A stretch of 64,000 nucleotides of DNA. Source: an uncultured Bacteroidaceae bacterium (lineage in GTDB: Bacteria; Bacteroidota; Bacteroidia; Bacteroidales; Bacteroidaceae). Shown in pieces: positions 33,000 to 42,831 of this stretch; the first letter of the stretch is position 1, and every line of letters begins with the position of its first letter. The stretch is from contig CAJOLW010000006.1 of NCBI GenBank assembly GCA_905235525.1, positions 1 to 64,000 on the forward strand, given 5' to 3'. A program made the translations under genes and the position numbers. The notes below the pieces were generated by a model that was not told where the DNA came from, searched no databases, and saw only the letters and a program-made list of their open reading frames with translations.

Positions 33000-34302
33000 T
33001 TACTTCGATGCCTTTTAGGGTTGCAGAACTGGATTCTGATACTTTCACTTTCACGAAATCTCCGATGTGGTGGTTGCCTCGGTCGAACACCACCACTTTG
33101 TTTTGTTGGGTGCGTCCGAAGAACTGTTCTTTGCTGCGTTTCGAAACACCCTCCACCAACACTTCATACGTCTTTCCGATATCCTTTTTGTAACTTTCTG
33201 CCGAGAGTTCGTTTTGCAAACTGATCATCTCGTTCAGACGACGAATTTTCGTGTCTTCAGGCACATCGTCTGGCAGATGTTTTGAGGCGTAAGTGCCAGG
33301 ACGTTCCGAATACTTGAACATGAATGCTGAATCATAACCCACCTCCTTCATTAAGGAGAGGGAAAGTTGGTGGTCTTCTTCCGTCTCGGAGTGATAGCCC
33401 ACAAAGATGTCAGTGGTCAGTCCGCAGTCTGGCAGGATGCGCCGGATAGCAGCCACACGGTCAAGATACCATTCACGGGTGTATTTCCTGTTCATCAGTT
33501 TCAAGATGCGGTTGCTACCACTCTGCACAGGCAGATGGATGTGGCGACAGATGTTCTTGTGAGCGGCAATCACTTCCAACGTCTCATCGCTCATGTCTTT
33601 GGGATGAGAGGTGGTGAATCGGATGCGCATATCGGGAGCGGCTTCTGCTACGATGGCAAGCAATTGAGGGAATCCTACTTCACCGCACTGATAACTGTTC
33701 ACGTTCTGTCCCAACAGTGTCACCTCCTTGAACCCCTTTCTCTGCAAGTCCTTCACTTCGTTCAGGATGCTGTCCACCTCGCGGCTTCGTTCCCTGCCTC
33801 GAGTGTAAGGCACAATACAATAGTGGCAGAAATTGTTGCAACCACGCATGATGCTGACGAACCCGCTGATATGACTGCCGCAAACGCGCTCTGGAATTAC
33901 ATCGCGATAGGTTTCTGTTGTGCTGAGTTCCACATTGATGGCTTTCTCTCCCAGTTCGGCAGCAGCAAATAGTTCTGGCAACGACAGATAAGAGTCAGGA
34001 CCAGCCACAAGATTGACGTGGTGATGCTCTATCAATTCTTCCCTTACGCGCTCTGCCATGCATCCCACAACGCCGATAATGAATGCATGCCCTTTCTTCT
34101 GCAAGGCATGTAACGCTTCCAATCGGCTGTAGATCTTATTCTCTGCATTTTCACGGACGGAACAGGTGTTCAACAACACAGCATCAGCCTCCTCAATGGA
34201 AGTACAGGTTTCATATCCTGCCATTTTCATCACAGAGGCAATGACTTCACTGTCCGCCACGTTCATTTGGCAGCCATAAGTCTCAATAAAAAGTTGCTTC
34301 AT
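32992..34302 (-). CDS. miaB: tRNA-2-methylthio-N6-dimethylallyladenosine synthase
   Basis: 436 residues. N-terminal UPF0004 domain with cysteines in ETYGCQMN, LNTCSVRE and VGCMAER; radical SAM motif CNNFCHYCIVP (CxxxCxxC); C-terminal TRAM domain. It adds methylthio groups to i6A37 of tRNA. The start is ATG 34302 (MKQLFIETYG); the longer frame to 34353 covers the promoter. First gene of the long minus-strand operon miaB-ftsX-DUF3098-uppP-truB-queA-folK-DPP IV. Confidence 0.96.
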   Translation of the reverse strand: MKQLFIETYGCQMNVADSEVIASVMKMAGYETCTSIEEADAVLLNTCSVRENAENKIYSRLEALHALQKKGHAFIIGVVGCMAERVREELIEHHHVNLVAGPDSYLSLPELFAAAELGEKAINVELSTTETYRDVIPERVCGSHISGFVSIMRGCNNFCHYCIVPYTRGRERSREVDSILNEVKDLQRKGFKEVTLLGQNVNSYQCGEVGFPQLLAIVAEAAPDMRIRFTTSHPKDMSDETLEVIAAHKNICRHIHLPVQSGSNRILKLMNRKYTREWYLDRVAAIRRILPDCGLTTDIFVGYHSETEEDHQLSLSLMKEVGYDSAFMFKYSERPGTYASKHLPDDVPEDTKIRRLNEMISLQNELSAESYKKDIGKTYEVLVEGVSKRSKEQFFGRTQQNKVVVFDRGNHHIGDFVKVKVSESSSATLKGIEVNE

Positions 34303-34328
34303 TAAAATGAATTTGTACAAAAACGCTG

Positions 34329-34359
34329 CAAAGTTACGAAAAATCGAGGGCAAAACAAA
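34329..34359 (-). promoter_or_regulatory. Promoter of the miaB operon
   Basis: On the minus strand TTTG (34359-34356), 19-base gap, TAACTTTG (34336-34329), about 27 bases before the miaB ATG. A second minus-strand TAACTTTG (34418-34411) overlaps the divergent promoter region, and the palindrome GACGAAG/CTTCGTC (34384-34400) lies between the two. Confidence 0.75.
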
Positions 34360-34471
34360 GAAATCTCGTTTCTTTTTTGCCGAGACGAAGTAACTTCGTC
34401 GTCATGATGGCAAAGTTACGAAAAAAGTTTGTACCTTTGCAATCGAATAATAACTTTTTAATAAAAAAGAC

Positions 34472-35500
34472 GTGAGATTGGACTTTCAGAAAAGTATTGC
34501 CAACAGCCAAGCCACGCTTCCCATTATGGGGGGTGTCACATTTGTCCTTTGGTTTTTTCTTCCTCCCCTTCGCTCGTCCGTTTCTTTTTCTTCGCCAGAT
34601 TACGGGTTGTGGAGCCATGTGCCTTCCTTTCTTCAAGAAGGTTATTGGACTTTGACCATCAGCGCCGTCCTTGCGGCTTGGGCTGTCTATCTGATGGCAG
34701 AACTGAACAATGCCAATGTCTTGTTGAGGGTAAACTCGCGAATGTTAAGCAGCATGCTTGCTCTTTTGTTGTGCCTGACGGTGTTGTGTCATGGATTTCA
34801 ACCAGGGGTGGTGGTGATGCTCCTCTCCTTGATGTCTTTTTTTCCATTATTTTCTTCTTATCAGTCACCTATGCCCATGCCACCGTTCACGGCATGCCTA
34901 TTGGTGTCAGTGGCATCGTTGGTTTTCCCAAAATGGCTGTGGATGGTGCCCGTCTATTGGCTTATTCTTGGGATTTTTCGGGCATTGTCTTTGCGGTGCT
35001 TCATCTCTACTCTTTTGGCTGTGATGTTGCCATATTGGTTGTACGGAGGTATCGCCTTTTTGACAAGTACGTTCTCAGAGTTTATGGTTCATTGGCAAAT
35101 GGTGGTGGATTTTCAGGGATTTGATTATGGGAAGTTAGAACTGTGTGAGGTGATAACATTATTGTTTTTGATTCTGCTTTTTGTGATAGGAACCATTGAT
35201 TTTGCACTTCATCAGTTTATGGACAAGACCCGCACAAGAATCATTTACAATGTATTGATTATTTATGGAGTATTCATCATCATTTGGATAGGAGTACAGC
35301 CTCAATATTTGCGAATGCTCCTCCCTCAACTAATACTTATCACCTCTATTGTTTTTGGACATTTCTTCACATTGACTCATACAAGGTTCTCGCATATCTG
35401 TTGTATTGTACTGATAGTGATGGCTGTGGCTGTTTTGACAGTACAGTATCTGCCAGATGTAGATGCCCCTCTTCTGCATATCCTAACTTTTAACCCCTGA
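34472..35500 (+). CDS. Polytopic membrane protein of unknown function
   Basis: 342 residues with about nine or ten hydrophobic helices and short loops. The N-terminal cytosolic segment is MRLDFQKSIANSQATLP from a GTG start at 34472; a TACCTTTG -7 element lies at 34432-34439. No catalytic motif is visible. Similar proteins of this length occur in flavobacteria and Bacteroidales as uncharacterised membrane proteins. The gene for a YqaA-like protein follows after 5 bases, so the pair is probably co-transcribed. Confidence 0.7.
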   Translation: MRLDFQKSIANSQATLPIMGGVTFVLWFFLPPLRSSVSFSSPDYGLWSHVPSFLQEGYWTLTISAVLAAWAVYLMAELNNANVLLRVNSRMLSSMLALLLCLTVLCHGFQPGVVVMLLSLMSFFPLFSSYQSPMPMPPFTACLLVSVASLVFPKWLWMVPVYWLILGIFRALSLRCFISTLLAVMLPYWLYGGIAFLTSTFSEFMVHWQMVVDFQGFDYGKLELCEVITLLFLILLFVIGTIDFALHQFMDKTRTRIIYNVLIIYGVFIIIWIGVQPQYLRMLLPQLILITSIVFGHFFTLTHTRFSHICCIVLIVMAVAVLTVQYLPDVDAPLLHILTFNP

Positions 35501-35505
35501 TTCTT

Positions 35506-35964
35506 TTGGATTCTCTCAATCAGTTTTTCATAGAATACGGCTATCTTGGCATGGCTATGGCATCGTTCCTCGCTGGCACCTTTGTCCCCTTCAGTTCGGA
35601 AGTGGTCATGGGCACTTTGCTTGCTACTACAGGCATGGATCCAATTCTCACAATTCTTAGTGGCACTATCGGTAATGTGCTTGGTTCTATGTTCAACTAT
35701 TTCATCGGGCGAATTGGAAGTATTGAGCAGATTTCCAGATGGATGCACATTAAAGAACGCCGCTTGCGCCGAACTCGAGATTATGTGGAGAAACGTGGTT
35801 CGTGGATTGCTGCTTTTTCCTTTCTCCCCATCTTTGGCACAGCCATTTCTGTTTCTTTAGGCATTTTGCGCGCCAATGTGTGGGGTGTTGTTTTTTGGTC
35901 CACTATCGGAAAACTGCTTCGTTATATCATTTTTATGTTGCCCATTGTGGCATGGGGAAAGTAG
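35506..35964 (+). CDS. YqaA family (DedA/VTT-like) membrane protein
   Basis: 152 residues. YGYLGMAMASFLAGTFVPFSSEVVM and the conserved GNVLGSMFNYFIGR followed by a C-terminal helix pair (WGVVFWSTIGKLLRYIIF) match YqaA, a small relative of DedA proteins thought to act in lipid-carrier or phospholipid movement. The start is the TTG at 35506, 5 bases after the previous stop; no ATG precedes the first helix. A bidirectional terminator follows. Confidence 0.85.
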   Translation: MDSLNQFFIEYGYLGMAMASFLAGTFVPFSSEVVMGTLLATTGMDPILTILSGTIGNVLGSMFNYFIGRIGSIEQISRWMHIKERRLRRTRDYVEKRGSWIAAFSFLPIFGTAISVSLGILRANVWGVVFWSTIGKLLRYIIFMLPIVAWGK

Positions 35965-35968
35965 AAAT

Positions 35969-36001
35969 AAAAAAAGGGAGTACAATCGCACCCCCTTTTT
36001 T
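35969..36001. terminator. Bidirectional terminator between yqaA-like gene and HU gene
   Basis: A run of A7 then GGG pairs with CCC then T6 across a 13-base interior. It serves the two convergent genes. Confidence 0.75.
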
Positions 36002-36017
36002 GCCTGAATAGTTCTGA

Positions 36018-36290
36018 TTAGTTGATAGCACCATCGAGGTCAGAGCCAGCCTTGAACTTAGCCACCTTCTTTGCAGCGATAGTGATAGGCTTCTTAGTTG
36101 CAGGGTTGATGCCCTGGCGTGCTGGACGCTTAGCAACAGAGAATGTGCCGAAACCAACGAGTGAAACCTTGTCACCTGCTTTGAGTGCACCAACGATAGC
36201 CTCAACGCATGCGTCGAGAGCCTTCTTTGAATCAGCCTTGCTCAAACCTGACTTTGCAGCGATAGAGCTAACGAGTTCTGTCTTGTTCAT
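36018..36290 (-). CDS. DNA-binding protein HU
   Basis: 90 residues, the standard HU length. MNKTELVSSIAAKSGLSKAD, the dimer signature VSLVGFGTFSVAKRPARQG with the arm-forming segment GINPATKKPI, and the C-terminal VAKFKAGSDL are all present. It compacts DNA non-specifically. A perfect promoter lies about 105 bases upstream, leaving a long untranslated leader. Confidence 0.96.
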   Translation of the reverse strand: MNKTELVSSIAAKSGLSKADSKKALDACVEAIVGALKAGDKVSLVGFGTFSVAKRPARQGINPATKKPITIAAKKVAKFKAGSDLDGAIN

Positions 36291-36399
36291 GAGTTTAATA
36301 ATTTAGGTTTTATAAATAAAGTTGTATTGGGTAAAAAATCTGAAGGTGATTTTTGCCTTTTGGGTTGGTCTGGAACGTTCTCCAGTCGAAACTTGGTTG

Positions 36400-36430
36400 C
36401 AAATATATGAGATAAATTTTCGTGAACAAA
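36400..36430 (-). promoter_or_regulatory. Promoter of the HU gene
   Basis: On the minus strand TTTG (36430-36427), 19-base gap, TATATTTG (36407-36400). The resulting leader of roughly 105 bases contains no obvious hairpin. Confidence 0.8.
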
Positions 36431-36571
36431 CAATTTTCATAAAAAAATGTTGAAAAAAGCAAAAAAAACTTTTATTTTCTTGCTTTTTGCCCTTTAATAG
36501 GAAGAAAAACTCTAATTTTGCATTCGTAATTATAAAAGTGAGACAATTCTATTATAAAAAGTGAGTAGCGT

Positions 36572-37477
36572 ATGAGAATGACTCCTGCCGTTAAGGTAAT
36601 CTTGATTATAAATGTTGTGTTGTATGTTCTGACCGATTGGGTCACGCCAATGGTTCCACTGGATGGACACACGGATTGGTTCCGGAATTTTAATGCTCTG
36701 CACCCGATTGGGGGTAGAGGCTTTGTTCTCTACCAATATATCACTTATATGTTCATGCATGGTGGTTGGTGGCACTTGTTCTTCAACATGTGGTCACTGA
36801 TGATTTTTGGAAATGCAGTGGAACAACAAGTGGGGACGAAACGCTTTGTGTGGTACTATCTACTTTGTGGCATCGGTGCCGCTTTGGTGAATCAGTTGTT
36901 CACATGGTTGGGCATCATTAATCCTGCTCAGTTGGTGGGTGCCTCGGGCGCTATTTACGGTGTGATGGCAGCGGCGGCATTCTTCTTCCCGAATGCGAAA
37001 CTGTTTATCATTCCGATTCCGTTCCCTATCAAACTGAAATATCTGGTGGGCTTCTATACGGTGGTGGAAATGTATTTGGGCATCACGTCTATTGACGGTG
37101 TGGCACATTTTGCTCATCTGGGCGGTATTTTGGTGGGTGCGATTATCTTGTTTGTATGGAAAATGCAAGAAAAGAAGAACGGACGGCAGGAACATTACTA
37201 TTATTCTTCTACGCATGGCTCTCACTATGACAAGGAAGAAGGGCTTGGTGGCAAAATGAAGGAATTCTTTGTGGGTAAACGTACGCCAAAGATGCGCGTG
37301 ACTAATGTGCGTGAGATGAACGGGTCTGATTATCAGTATAATGAAAGGAAGCGTCAGGAGAACGAAGAGATTGACCGCATTCTCGATAAAATCCGCAAGA
37401 ATGGTTACCAGAACCTTTCTGAGGGTGAGAAGGCCACACTCTTCAATGCCAGCAAGAAGATGAGGGGAGAGGAATGA
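36572..37477 (+). CDS. Rhomboid family intramembrane serine protease
   Basis: 301 residues. Six-helix core with the conserved HGGWWHLFFNMWSL, the catalytic GASGAIYG (Ser near residue 126) and the catalytic His in HFAHLGGILVG. After the core a cytosolic tail of about 90 residues ends in IDRILDKIRKNGYQNLSEGE, a small domain often attached to Bacteroidetes rhomboids. The substrate is unknown. A TAATTTTG element at 36513-36520 may be the -7. The stop overlaps the next start by 4 bases. Confidence 0.94.
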   Translation: MRMTPAVKVILIINVVLYVLTDWVTPMVPLDGHTDWFRNFNALHPIGGRGFVLYQYITYMFMHGGWWHLFFNMWSLMIFGNAVEQQVGTKRFVWYYLLCGIGAALVNQLFTWLGIINPAQLVGASGAIYGVMAAAAFFFPNAKLFIIPIPFPIKLKYLVGFYTVVEMYLGITSIDGVAHFAHLGGILVGAIILFVWKMQEKKNGRQEHYYYSSTHGSHYDKEEGLGGKMKEFFVGKRTPKMRVTNVREMNGSDYQYNERKRQENEEIDRILDKIRKNGYQNLSEGEKATLFNASKKMRGEE

Positions 37478-38547
37478 GGCTGTTGAAGACCATACCATTG
37501 GCGATTTTCATTGCTATCAATCTTTTGATGGTTGTGGCAATGAATCTTTGTGCCTATACGTCATGCCTACCTCCGCAAGACTATCCACAATACTCCTATT
37601 TCGGATTGATGTTCCCGGTGTTTCTTGCAGCCAATGTGGTTTTTGTCTTTTTCTGGTTGGTCTTCAAATGGAGATGGGCTTCTCTGCCATTGGTGGGGAT
37701 GGTTCTGTGTGCCAGCAGCGTTAGGGCTTATTTCCCTGTCAACTTTTCATCGGAGCCTCCAGCAGGTTGCATCAAAGTGCTGTCATATAATGTGATGGCA
37801 TTCGGAAATGGTAATCCGATATCATGGGAAGAAAATCCCATCTTGAAGTATTTGTTGGCAAGTGAGGCAGATGTCATTTGCTTGCAGGAGGCAAAAAAAA
37901 CTTTCATCGATAAAGCACTGGATAGTATTGAGTCGGTTTATCCTTATCATCATTTTCAGTTAGAAACGGATAATTATATTGCTTGTTTCTCGAAGTTTCC
38001 GATTGATTCTGTGACAAAAATCGATTATCCTACTACGACAAATCACTCCTATGCTTATGAACTTCGAGTGGGGAAGAAGACGATGCTGCTCATTAATAAT
38101 CATCTGGAATCATATAGATTGAGTTCTGAAGACAAGGATGATTACAAGTCCATCATCAAAAATTATAAGCATCCTGAACAGAATGATTCAGAAACGAAGT
38201 ACATCAGTTTGACAGAGAAGATTGCAGGTCACGATTCCATCCGCGGACTTCAGGTGGATTCAGTGGTGCAGTTTGTGGAACAAAATAGTGAGCGCCATAT
38301 CATTTTGTGTGGTGATCTCAATGCCACTCCTGTTTCATATATACATCACCGTTTGACAAGTTGTTTGAATGATGCCTACACACGAAGTGGAAACGGACCA
38401 GGTATCAGTTACAATCGGAGCGGTATGTACTTTCGGCTTGACCATATTTTCGTGAGTCCGAACATCGTGGCGTATGGGGCGAAAGTGGATAATTCTATCC
38501 GGCATAGTGACCATTATCCGATATTTTGTTTTGTCAAATTAGAGTAA
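37474..38547 (+). CDS. Membrane-anchored endonuclease/exonuclease/phosphatase family protein
   Basis: 357 residues: three membrane helices in the first 90 residues, then an EEP domain with VLSYNVMAFG, the metal-binding Glu in VICLQEAKK, CGDLNATP and the final HSDHYPI. Such membrane EEP proteins hydrolyse phosphodiesters outside or inside the membrane; the substrate is unknown. The ATG overlaps the rhomboid stop (ATGA), so the two are co-translated. Confidence 0.88.
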   Translation: MRLLKTIPLAIFIAINLLMVVAMNLCAYTSCLPPQDYPQYSYFGLMFPVFLAANVVFVFFWLVFKWRWASLPLVGMVLCASSVRAYFPVNFSSEPPAGCIKVLSYNVMAFGNGNPISWEENPILKYLLASEADVICLQEAKKTFIDKALDSIESVYPYHHFQLETDNYIACFSKFPIDSVTKIDYPTTTNHSYAYELRVGKKTMLLINNHLESYRLSSEDKDDYKSIIKNYKHPEQNDSETKYISLTEKIAGHDSIRGLQVDSVVQFVEQNSERHIILCGDLNATPVSYIHHRLTSCLNDAYTRSGNGPGISYNRSGMYFRLDHIFVSPNIVAYGAKVDNSIRHSDHYPIFCFVKLE

Positions 38548-38617
38548 AAGTGGGGCACAAAGACCTTTGCCATGAATATTTTTAATGTATTTTTCTTTCT
38601 ATTTGTAAAAAAATATC

Positions 38618-38625
38618 TACCTTTG
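38618..38625 (+). promoter_or_regulatory. -7 element of secDF
   Basis: TACCTTTG, 120 bases before the secDF ATG. No TTTG at the standard distance. The leader up to 38745 shows no clear structure. Confidence 0.5.
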
Positions 38626-38745
38626 CATCTTGAATCATCGTGCATTTTATAATAATATGTATGATACGCTTGTTTTTGAAGCCATATTATGGGCTGAAAA
38701 AGAGAACGGAAATAACATAAAATCAAAATATTAAATCTTCAAAAA

Positions 38746-41700
38746 ATGCAAAACAAAGGATTTGTAAAGTTTTTAGCAGTGGCGTTGACTCTCATCTGCC
38801 TTTTCTACCTCTCTTTTGGTTTTGTCACCAAGTATGTGGAGGACAAGGCTGCCAAGATGGGCGAACAGGAAGCAGAGCTTTACTTGGATTCGTTGAACTC
38901 GACTCCATTCTATCTGGGCAACTACACTCTGAAGGATTGTCGTGAGACCGGCATTGGTTTGGGTCTTGACCTGAAGGGCGGTATGAACGTCATCTTGGAA
39001 GTGAGCGTACCAGAAGTTGTAAAGACGTTGGCGGACCACAAAACTGACGAAGCATTCCTTAAGTCTGTCAGCGAGGCAGCCAAGGAAGCGCAAGAAAGTC
39101 AGAGCGATTTCATCACACTTTTTGTCAAGGCTTATAAAAAGAACGCTTCAGGCAAGCCTCTTGCGACTATCTTTGCCACTCAACAGTTGAAGGGCAAAGT
39201 AAACACCAACAGTTCGGATGCAGAGGTGGAGAAGGTTCTGCGCGAAAGCGTTGACGAGGCAGTTGACAACTCATTCCTCGTGCTCCGTACACGTATCGAC
39301 CGCTTTGGTGTGGTTCAGCCTAACATTCAGAAGATCGAAGGTCAGAGCGGACGCATCATGGTGGAACTTCCTGGTATCAAGGAGCCAGAGCGTGTGCGTA
39401 AACTTCTTCAAGGTAGCGCTAATCTGGAATTCTGGGAGACTTATGATGCACCTCAGGTGGCTCCCTATCTTTCACAGTTGAATGCGGCTCTCCGCAATGG
39501 AGGTACGGTGACTACCGATTCTGTTCAGGCTGACACGACTGCTGTGGCAGCGGCTGAGCAGGTGGAAGAAAAGGCTGACTCCAGCAAGAATGCAACAAGC
39601 ATGTTGGCTCAGGTGAACAAGGGTGATGAGGCTGCTGTTGCCAGCAAGGCCACGGAAGCAGCCAAGAAGGAGAACCCTCTTTTCGCTATGTTGCAACCAA
39701 CGGGTGCTCAGCGCGGTTGTATGGTTGGTTTGGCACAGGCGCTTGATACAGCAGAAATCAATGCGCTTCTTAACTCTGAGGTGGCTAAGCAGATTTTCCC
39801 TGCTGACCTCTCCCTCAAGTGGGGCGTGAAGTCAATGGATAAGGCTGGCAAGATTTTTGAACTCTATGCCATCCGTACAACAGGTCAGAATGGTCGTGCT
39901 CCACTGGAAGGTGAAGTGGTGACTGAATCGAAGGACGAGTTCGATCAATACGGCAATCCTGTCGTGACCATGAAGATGAACACGGAAGGTGCTCGTAAAT
40001 GGGCAGCCCTCACAGAAGCGAACGTTAACCATTGCGTGGCTGTTGTGCTCGATAACCTCGTGTATAGCGCACCAAACGTGATGAACAAAATTGATGGTGG
40101 TAACACCCAGATTTCTGGTAACTTTACCACAACCGAGACGAAGGACTTGGCAAATGTGCTTCAGTCTGGTAAGATGCCTGCTCCTGCAAGCATCATTCAG
40201 GAGGACATTGTAGGTCCAACCCTCGGTGCTCAGTCTATTCAGGCAGGTTTCATTTCTTGTATCGTCGCTTTCATCGTGCTGATGCTCTACATGGTGCTCA
40301 TGTATGGTGTGCGTGAAGGTATGGTGGCAAACTGTGCCCTCATCCTGAACTTCTTCTTCACCTTCGGTATCCTCACCTCGCTTGGTGCTGCATTGACTAT
40401 GTCTGGTATTGCCGGTATGGTGCTGACATTGGGTATGGCGGTCGATGCCAATGTGCTCATCTATGAGCGTACAAAAGAAGAAATGCGTAGTGGCAAAAAT
40501 ATTAGTGCTGCTGTGGCTGCAGGTTACAGCAATGCTTTCTCTGCCATCTTCGACTCAAACGTGACTACTATTTTGACGGGTGTCATTCTTTACAATTTTG
40601 GCACTGGTCCAATCAAGGGCTTCGCAACGACCCTTATCATTGGTATTGTCTGCTCATTCTTTACTGCTGTATGGTTGACTCGTATCGCCTATGAGCACTT
40701 CCTTAATCGTGGTAAATGGCAAAACCTTGTGTTCACGACGAAGTTCTCACAGAATATGATGAAGGACACGAAGTACAACTTCATGGGTAACTACAAGAAG
40801 TCGTTTGTTGCTTTTGGTGTGTTCCTCGTGATTGTACTTGCAAGTTTTGCCATCCGTGGTTTGAGTCAGTCTATTGACTTCACTGGAGGTCGCAACTACA
40901 AGGTTGAGTTTGTGAAGCAGGTGGAGCCAGAGGCTGTGAAGGCGGCTATCGTGAAGCAGTTTGAGGCTAACAATCAAGATGGTGAAGCCATCAATGTGAC
41001 AGTGATTGCCATCGGTACTGAGGGTAACAATGTACGTGTATCAACGAACTTCAACATTAACGACAACAGTTCTGCTGCTGACGCCAAGATTGAATCACTG
41101 CTTTATCAGGCATTCGTGGATGGCGGCATGGTGGACAAGACGGTGTCTGAAGAGGCATTCCTCGACCGTGATAACCGTGCAGGGGGTTCTATCGTTTCTT
41201 CTCAGAAAGTGGGGCCAGCCATTGCGTCCGACATTCTGCGTGGTGCAGTCCTGTCAGTGCTCTTCGCAATTGTGGTCATCTTCGTCTATATTCTTATCCG
41301 TTTCCGCAACGTGGCATACTCAGTGGGTTCTATCGTGGCTTTGACGCTCGATACAGTACTCGTTATCGGTGTGTTCTCGCTCTGCTATGGTTGGATTGGA
41401 TTCTCGCTTGAAGTTGACCAAACGTTCATTGGCGCTATCTTGACGGTGATTGGTTATTCCATCAACGACAAGGTGGTCATCTTTGACCGTATCCGCGAAG
41501 TCTTCAAGAACTATCCGAAACGTGACCGTCAGCGCATCTTCAACGATGCCTTGAACAGCACTCTCGCACGTACTATTAACACGTCTGTTTCTACGTTCAT
41601 CGTGCTCTTGGTCATCTTCGTGCTTGGTGGCGATAGCATCCGCGCCTTTGCGTTTGCTATGATGCTGGGTGTCATCATCGGTACAAGTTCGTCACTCTTC

Positions 41701-41775
41701 ATCGCGGCTCCTACGGCTTACCTTGTCATGGGTGCTCGCATCAAAGAAGATGAAGAACCGGAACATGCAAATTAA
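38746..41775 (+). CDS. secDF: Protein translocase fusion SecDF
   Basis: 1009 residues joining SecD and SecF in one chain. The SecD half has an N-terminal helix, GLDLKGGMNVILEV, a large periplasmic domain with a variable Ala/Glu-rich insert (about residues 260-310), and a helix bundle with GMAVDANVLIYER. The SecF half begins near residue 690 and has IDFTGGRNYKVEF, and ends with GYSINDKVVIFDRIRE. It uses the proton gradient to finish export through SecYEG. A GC-rich terminator follows. Confidence 0.96.
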   Translation: MQNKGFVKFLAVALTLICLFYLSFGFVTKYVEDKAAKMGEQEAELYLDSLNSTPFYLGNYTLKDCRETGIGLGLDLKGGMNVILEVSVPEVVKTLADHKTDEAFLKSVSEAAKEAQESQSDFITLFVKAYKKNASGKPLATIFATQQLKGKVNTNSSDAEVEKVLRESVDEAVDNSFLVLRTRIDRFGVVQPNIQKIEGQSGRIMVELPGIKEPERVRKLLQGSANLEFWETYDAPQVAPYLSQLNAALRNGGTVTTDSVQADTTAVAAAEQVEEKADSSKNATSMLAQVNKGDEAAVASKATEAAKKENPLFAMLQPTGAQRGCMVGLAQALDTAEINALLNSEVAKQIFPADLSLKWGVKSMDKAGKIFELYAIRTTGQNGRAPLEGEVVTESKDEFDQYGNPVVTMKMNTEGARKWAALTEANVNHCVAVVLDNLVYSAPNVMNKIDGGNTQISGNFTTTETKDLANVLQSGKMPAPASIIQEDIVGPTLGAQSIQAGFISCIVAFIVLMLYMVLMYGVREGMVANCALILNFFFTFGILTSLGAALTMSGIAGMVLTLGMAVDANVLIYERTKEEMRSGKNISAAVAAGYSNAFSAIFDSNVTTILTGVILYNFGTGPIKGFATTLIIGIVCSFFTAVWLTRIAYEHFLNRGKWQNLVFTTKFSQNMMKDTKYNFMGNYKKSFVAFGVFLVIVLASFAIRGLSQSIDFTGGRNYKVEFVKQVEPEAVKAAIVKQFEANNQDGEAINVTVIAIGTEGNNVRVSTNFNINDNSSAADAKIESLLYQAFVDGGMVDKTVSEEAFLDRDNRAGGSIVSSQKVGPAIASDILRGAVLSVLFAIVVIFVYILIRFRNVAYSVGSIVALTLDTVLVIGVFSLCYGWIGFSLEVDQTFIGAILTVIGYSINDKVVIFDRIREVFKNYPKRDRQRIFNDALNSTLARTINTSVSTFIVLLVIFVLGGDSIRAFAFAMMLGVIIGTSSSLFIAAPTAYLVMGARIKEDEEPEHAN

Positions 41776-41790
41776 CACATCAATATAAAT

Positions 41791-41821
41791 AAGGCAGCAG
41801 CGCTCTGAGCGTTGCTGCCTT
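41791..41821 (+). terminator. Intrinsic terminator of secDF
   Basis: AAGGCAGCAGCGCTC pairs with GAGCGTTGCTGCCTT (one G-T pair), leaving a one-base loop centre; a short T-rich end follows. Confidence 0.8.
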
Positions 41822-41845
41822 ATTACTTAAAAACAACACAAAATT

Positions 41846-42745
41846 ATGACAAAGATTCGTGCAGCCATTGTTGGATATGGCAACATTGGAAAGTATGCAC
41901 TCGAAGCCATTGAGGCTTCTCAGGACATGGAGTGCGTAGGCGTGGTTCGTCGTAATGGTGAGGCTGACAAGCCCGCAGAACTCGCTAATTATCCTGTAGT
42001 AAAGAACATCACAGAGTTGAAGGATGTGCAGGTTGCCATCCTCGCCACCCCCACTCGTAAGGTGGAAGAGTATGCTAAGCAGTGCCTTGCTCTCGGCATC
42101 AACACGGTTGACTCTTTCGATATTCACACACAGATTGTTGACCTCCGCCGTTCACTCGACGCTGTGGCAAAAGCCAATAATGCTGTTTCTATTATCTCAG
42201 CAGGATGGGATCCAGGCTCTGATTCCATCGTCCGCTCACTCATGGAGAGCCTTGCTCCCAAGGGCGTAAGTTATACCAACTTCGGTCCAGGTCGTTCGAT
42301 GGGGCACTCTGTGGCTGTTCGTGCCATTGAAGGGGTGAAAGATGCATTGTCCATGACGATTCCTGTGGGTACGGGCATTCATCGCCGCATGGTCTATGTG
42401 GAGTTGGAAGAAGGCGCAGATTTTAAGACTGTGGAGGCTGCTATCAAGGCAGACCCCTATTTTGTCAACGACGAGACTCATGTGCAGCAGGTTCCTTGTG
42501 TTGATGCCCTCAATGATGTGGGTCACGGCGTGAACCTTGTCCGCAAGGGCGTTTCTGGTAAGACTCATAACCAGATGTTTGAATTCGACATGAAAATCAA
42601 TAACCCTGCATTGACTGCTCAGGTGCTTGTGAATGTGGCTCGTGCATCTCTCAAACAGCAACCTGGTGCTTATACGATGATTGAAATCCCTGTCATTGAT
42701 ATGCTTTGCGGAGATAAGGAGGAGCTTATTCGCCACCTTGTATAA
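41846..42745 (+). CDS. ddh: meso-Diaminopimelate D-dehydrogenase
   Basis: 299 residues. The N-terminal Rossmann motif VGYGNIGKYALEAI binds NADP; VDSFDIH, SAGWDPGSDSI and FGPGRSMGHSVAVRAI match diaminopimelate dehydrogenase, which makes meso-diaminopimelate from tetrahydrodipicolinate in one step for lysine and peptidoglycan. No other lysine genes are adjacent. A hairpin terminator follows 39 bases after the stop. Confidence 0.95.
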   Translation: MTKIRAAIVGYGNIGKYALEAIEASQDMECVGVVRRNGEADKPAELANYPVVKNITELKDVQVAILATPTRKVEEYAKQCLALGINTVDSFDIHTQIVDLRRSLDAVAKANNAVSIISAGWDPGSDSIVRSLMESLAPKGVSYTNFGPGRSMGHSVAVRAIEGVKDALSMTIPVGTGIHRRMVYVELEEGADFKTVEAAIKADPYFVNDETHVQQVPCVDALNDVGHGVNLVRKGVSGKTHNQMFEFDMKINNPALTAQVLVNVARASLKQQPGAYTMIEIPVIDMLCGDKEELIRHLV

Positions 42746-42784
42746 GAAGATTCGTCGGGGACTCTTTAATAAAGAGACTGTTGT

Positions 42785-42821
42785 AAAAAGCGTTACAATA
42801 ATACATCTGTGACGCTTTTTT
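42785..42821 (+). terminator. Intrinsic terminator of ddh
   Basis: AAAAAGCGTTACA pairs with TGTGACGCTTTTT (one mismatch) around a 10-base loop, followed by a T-rich run. Confidence 0.8.
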
Positions 42822-42831
42822 CTTTTTTTAT

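Noticed and set aside
33745..33790. SILNEVKDLQRKG in MiaB as another inserted repeat
   Set aside because: The segment is normal in Bacteroidetes MiaB and the DNA has no short-period structure.
39520..39680. Ala/Glu/Lys-rich stretch in SecDF as an inserted repeat
   Set aside because: A variable insert in this periplasmic loop is usual in Bacteroidetes SecDF and the DNA is not periodic.
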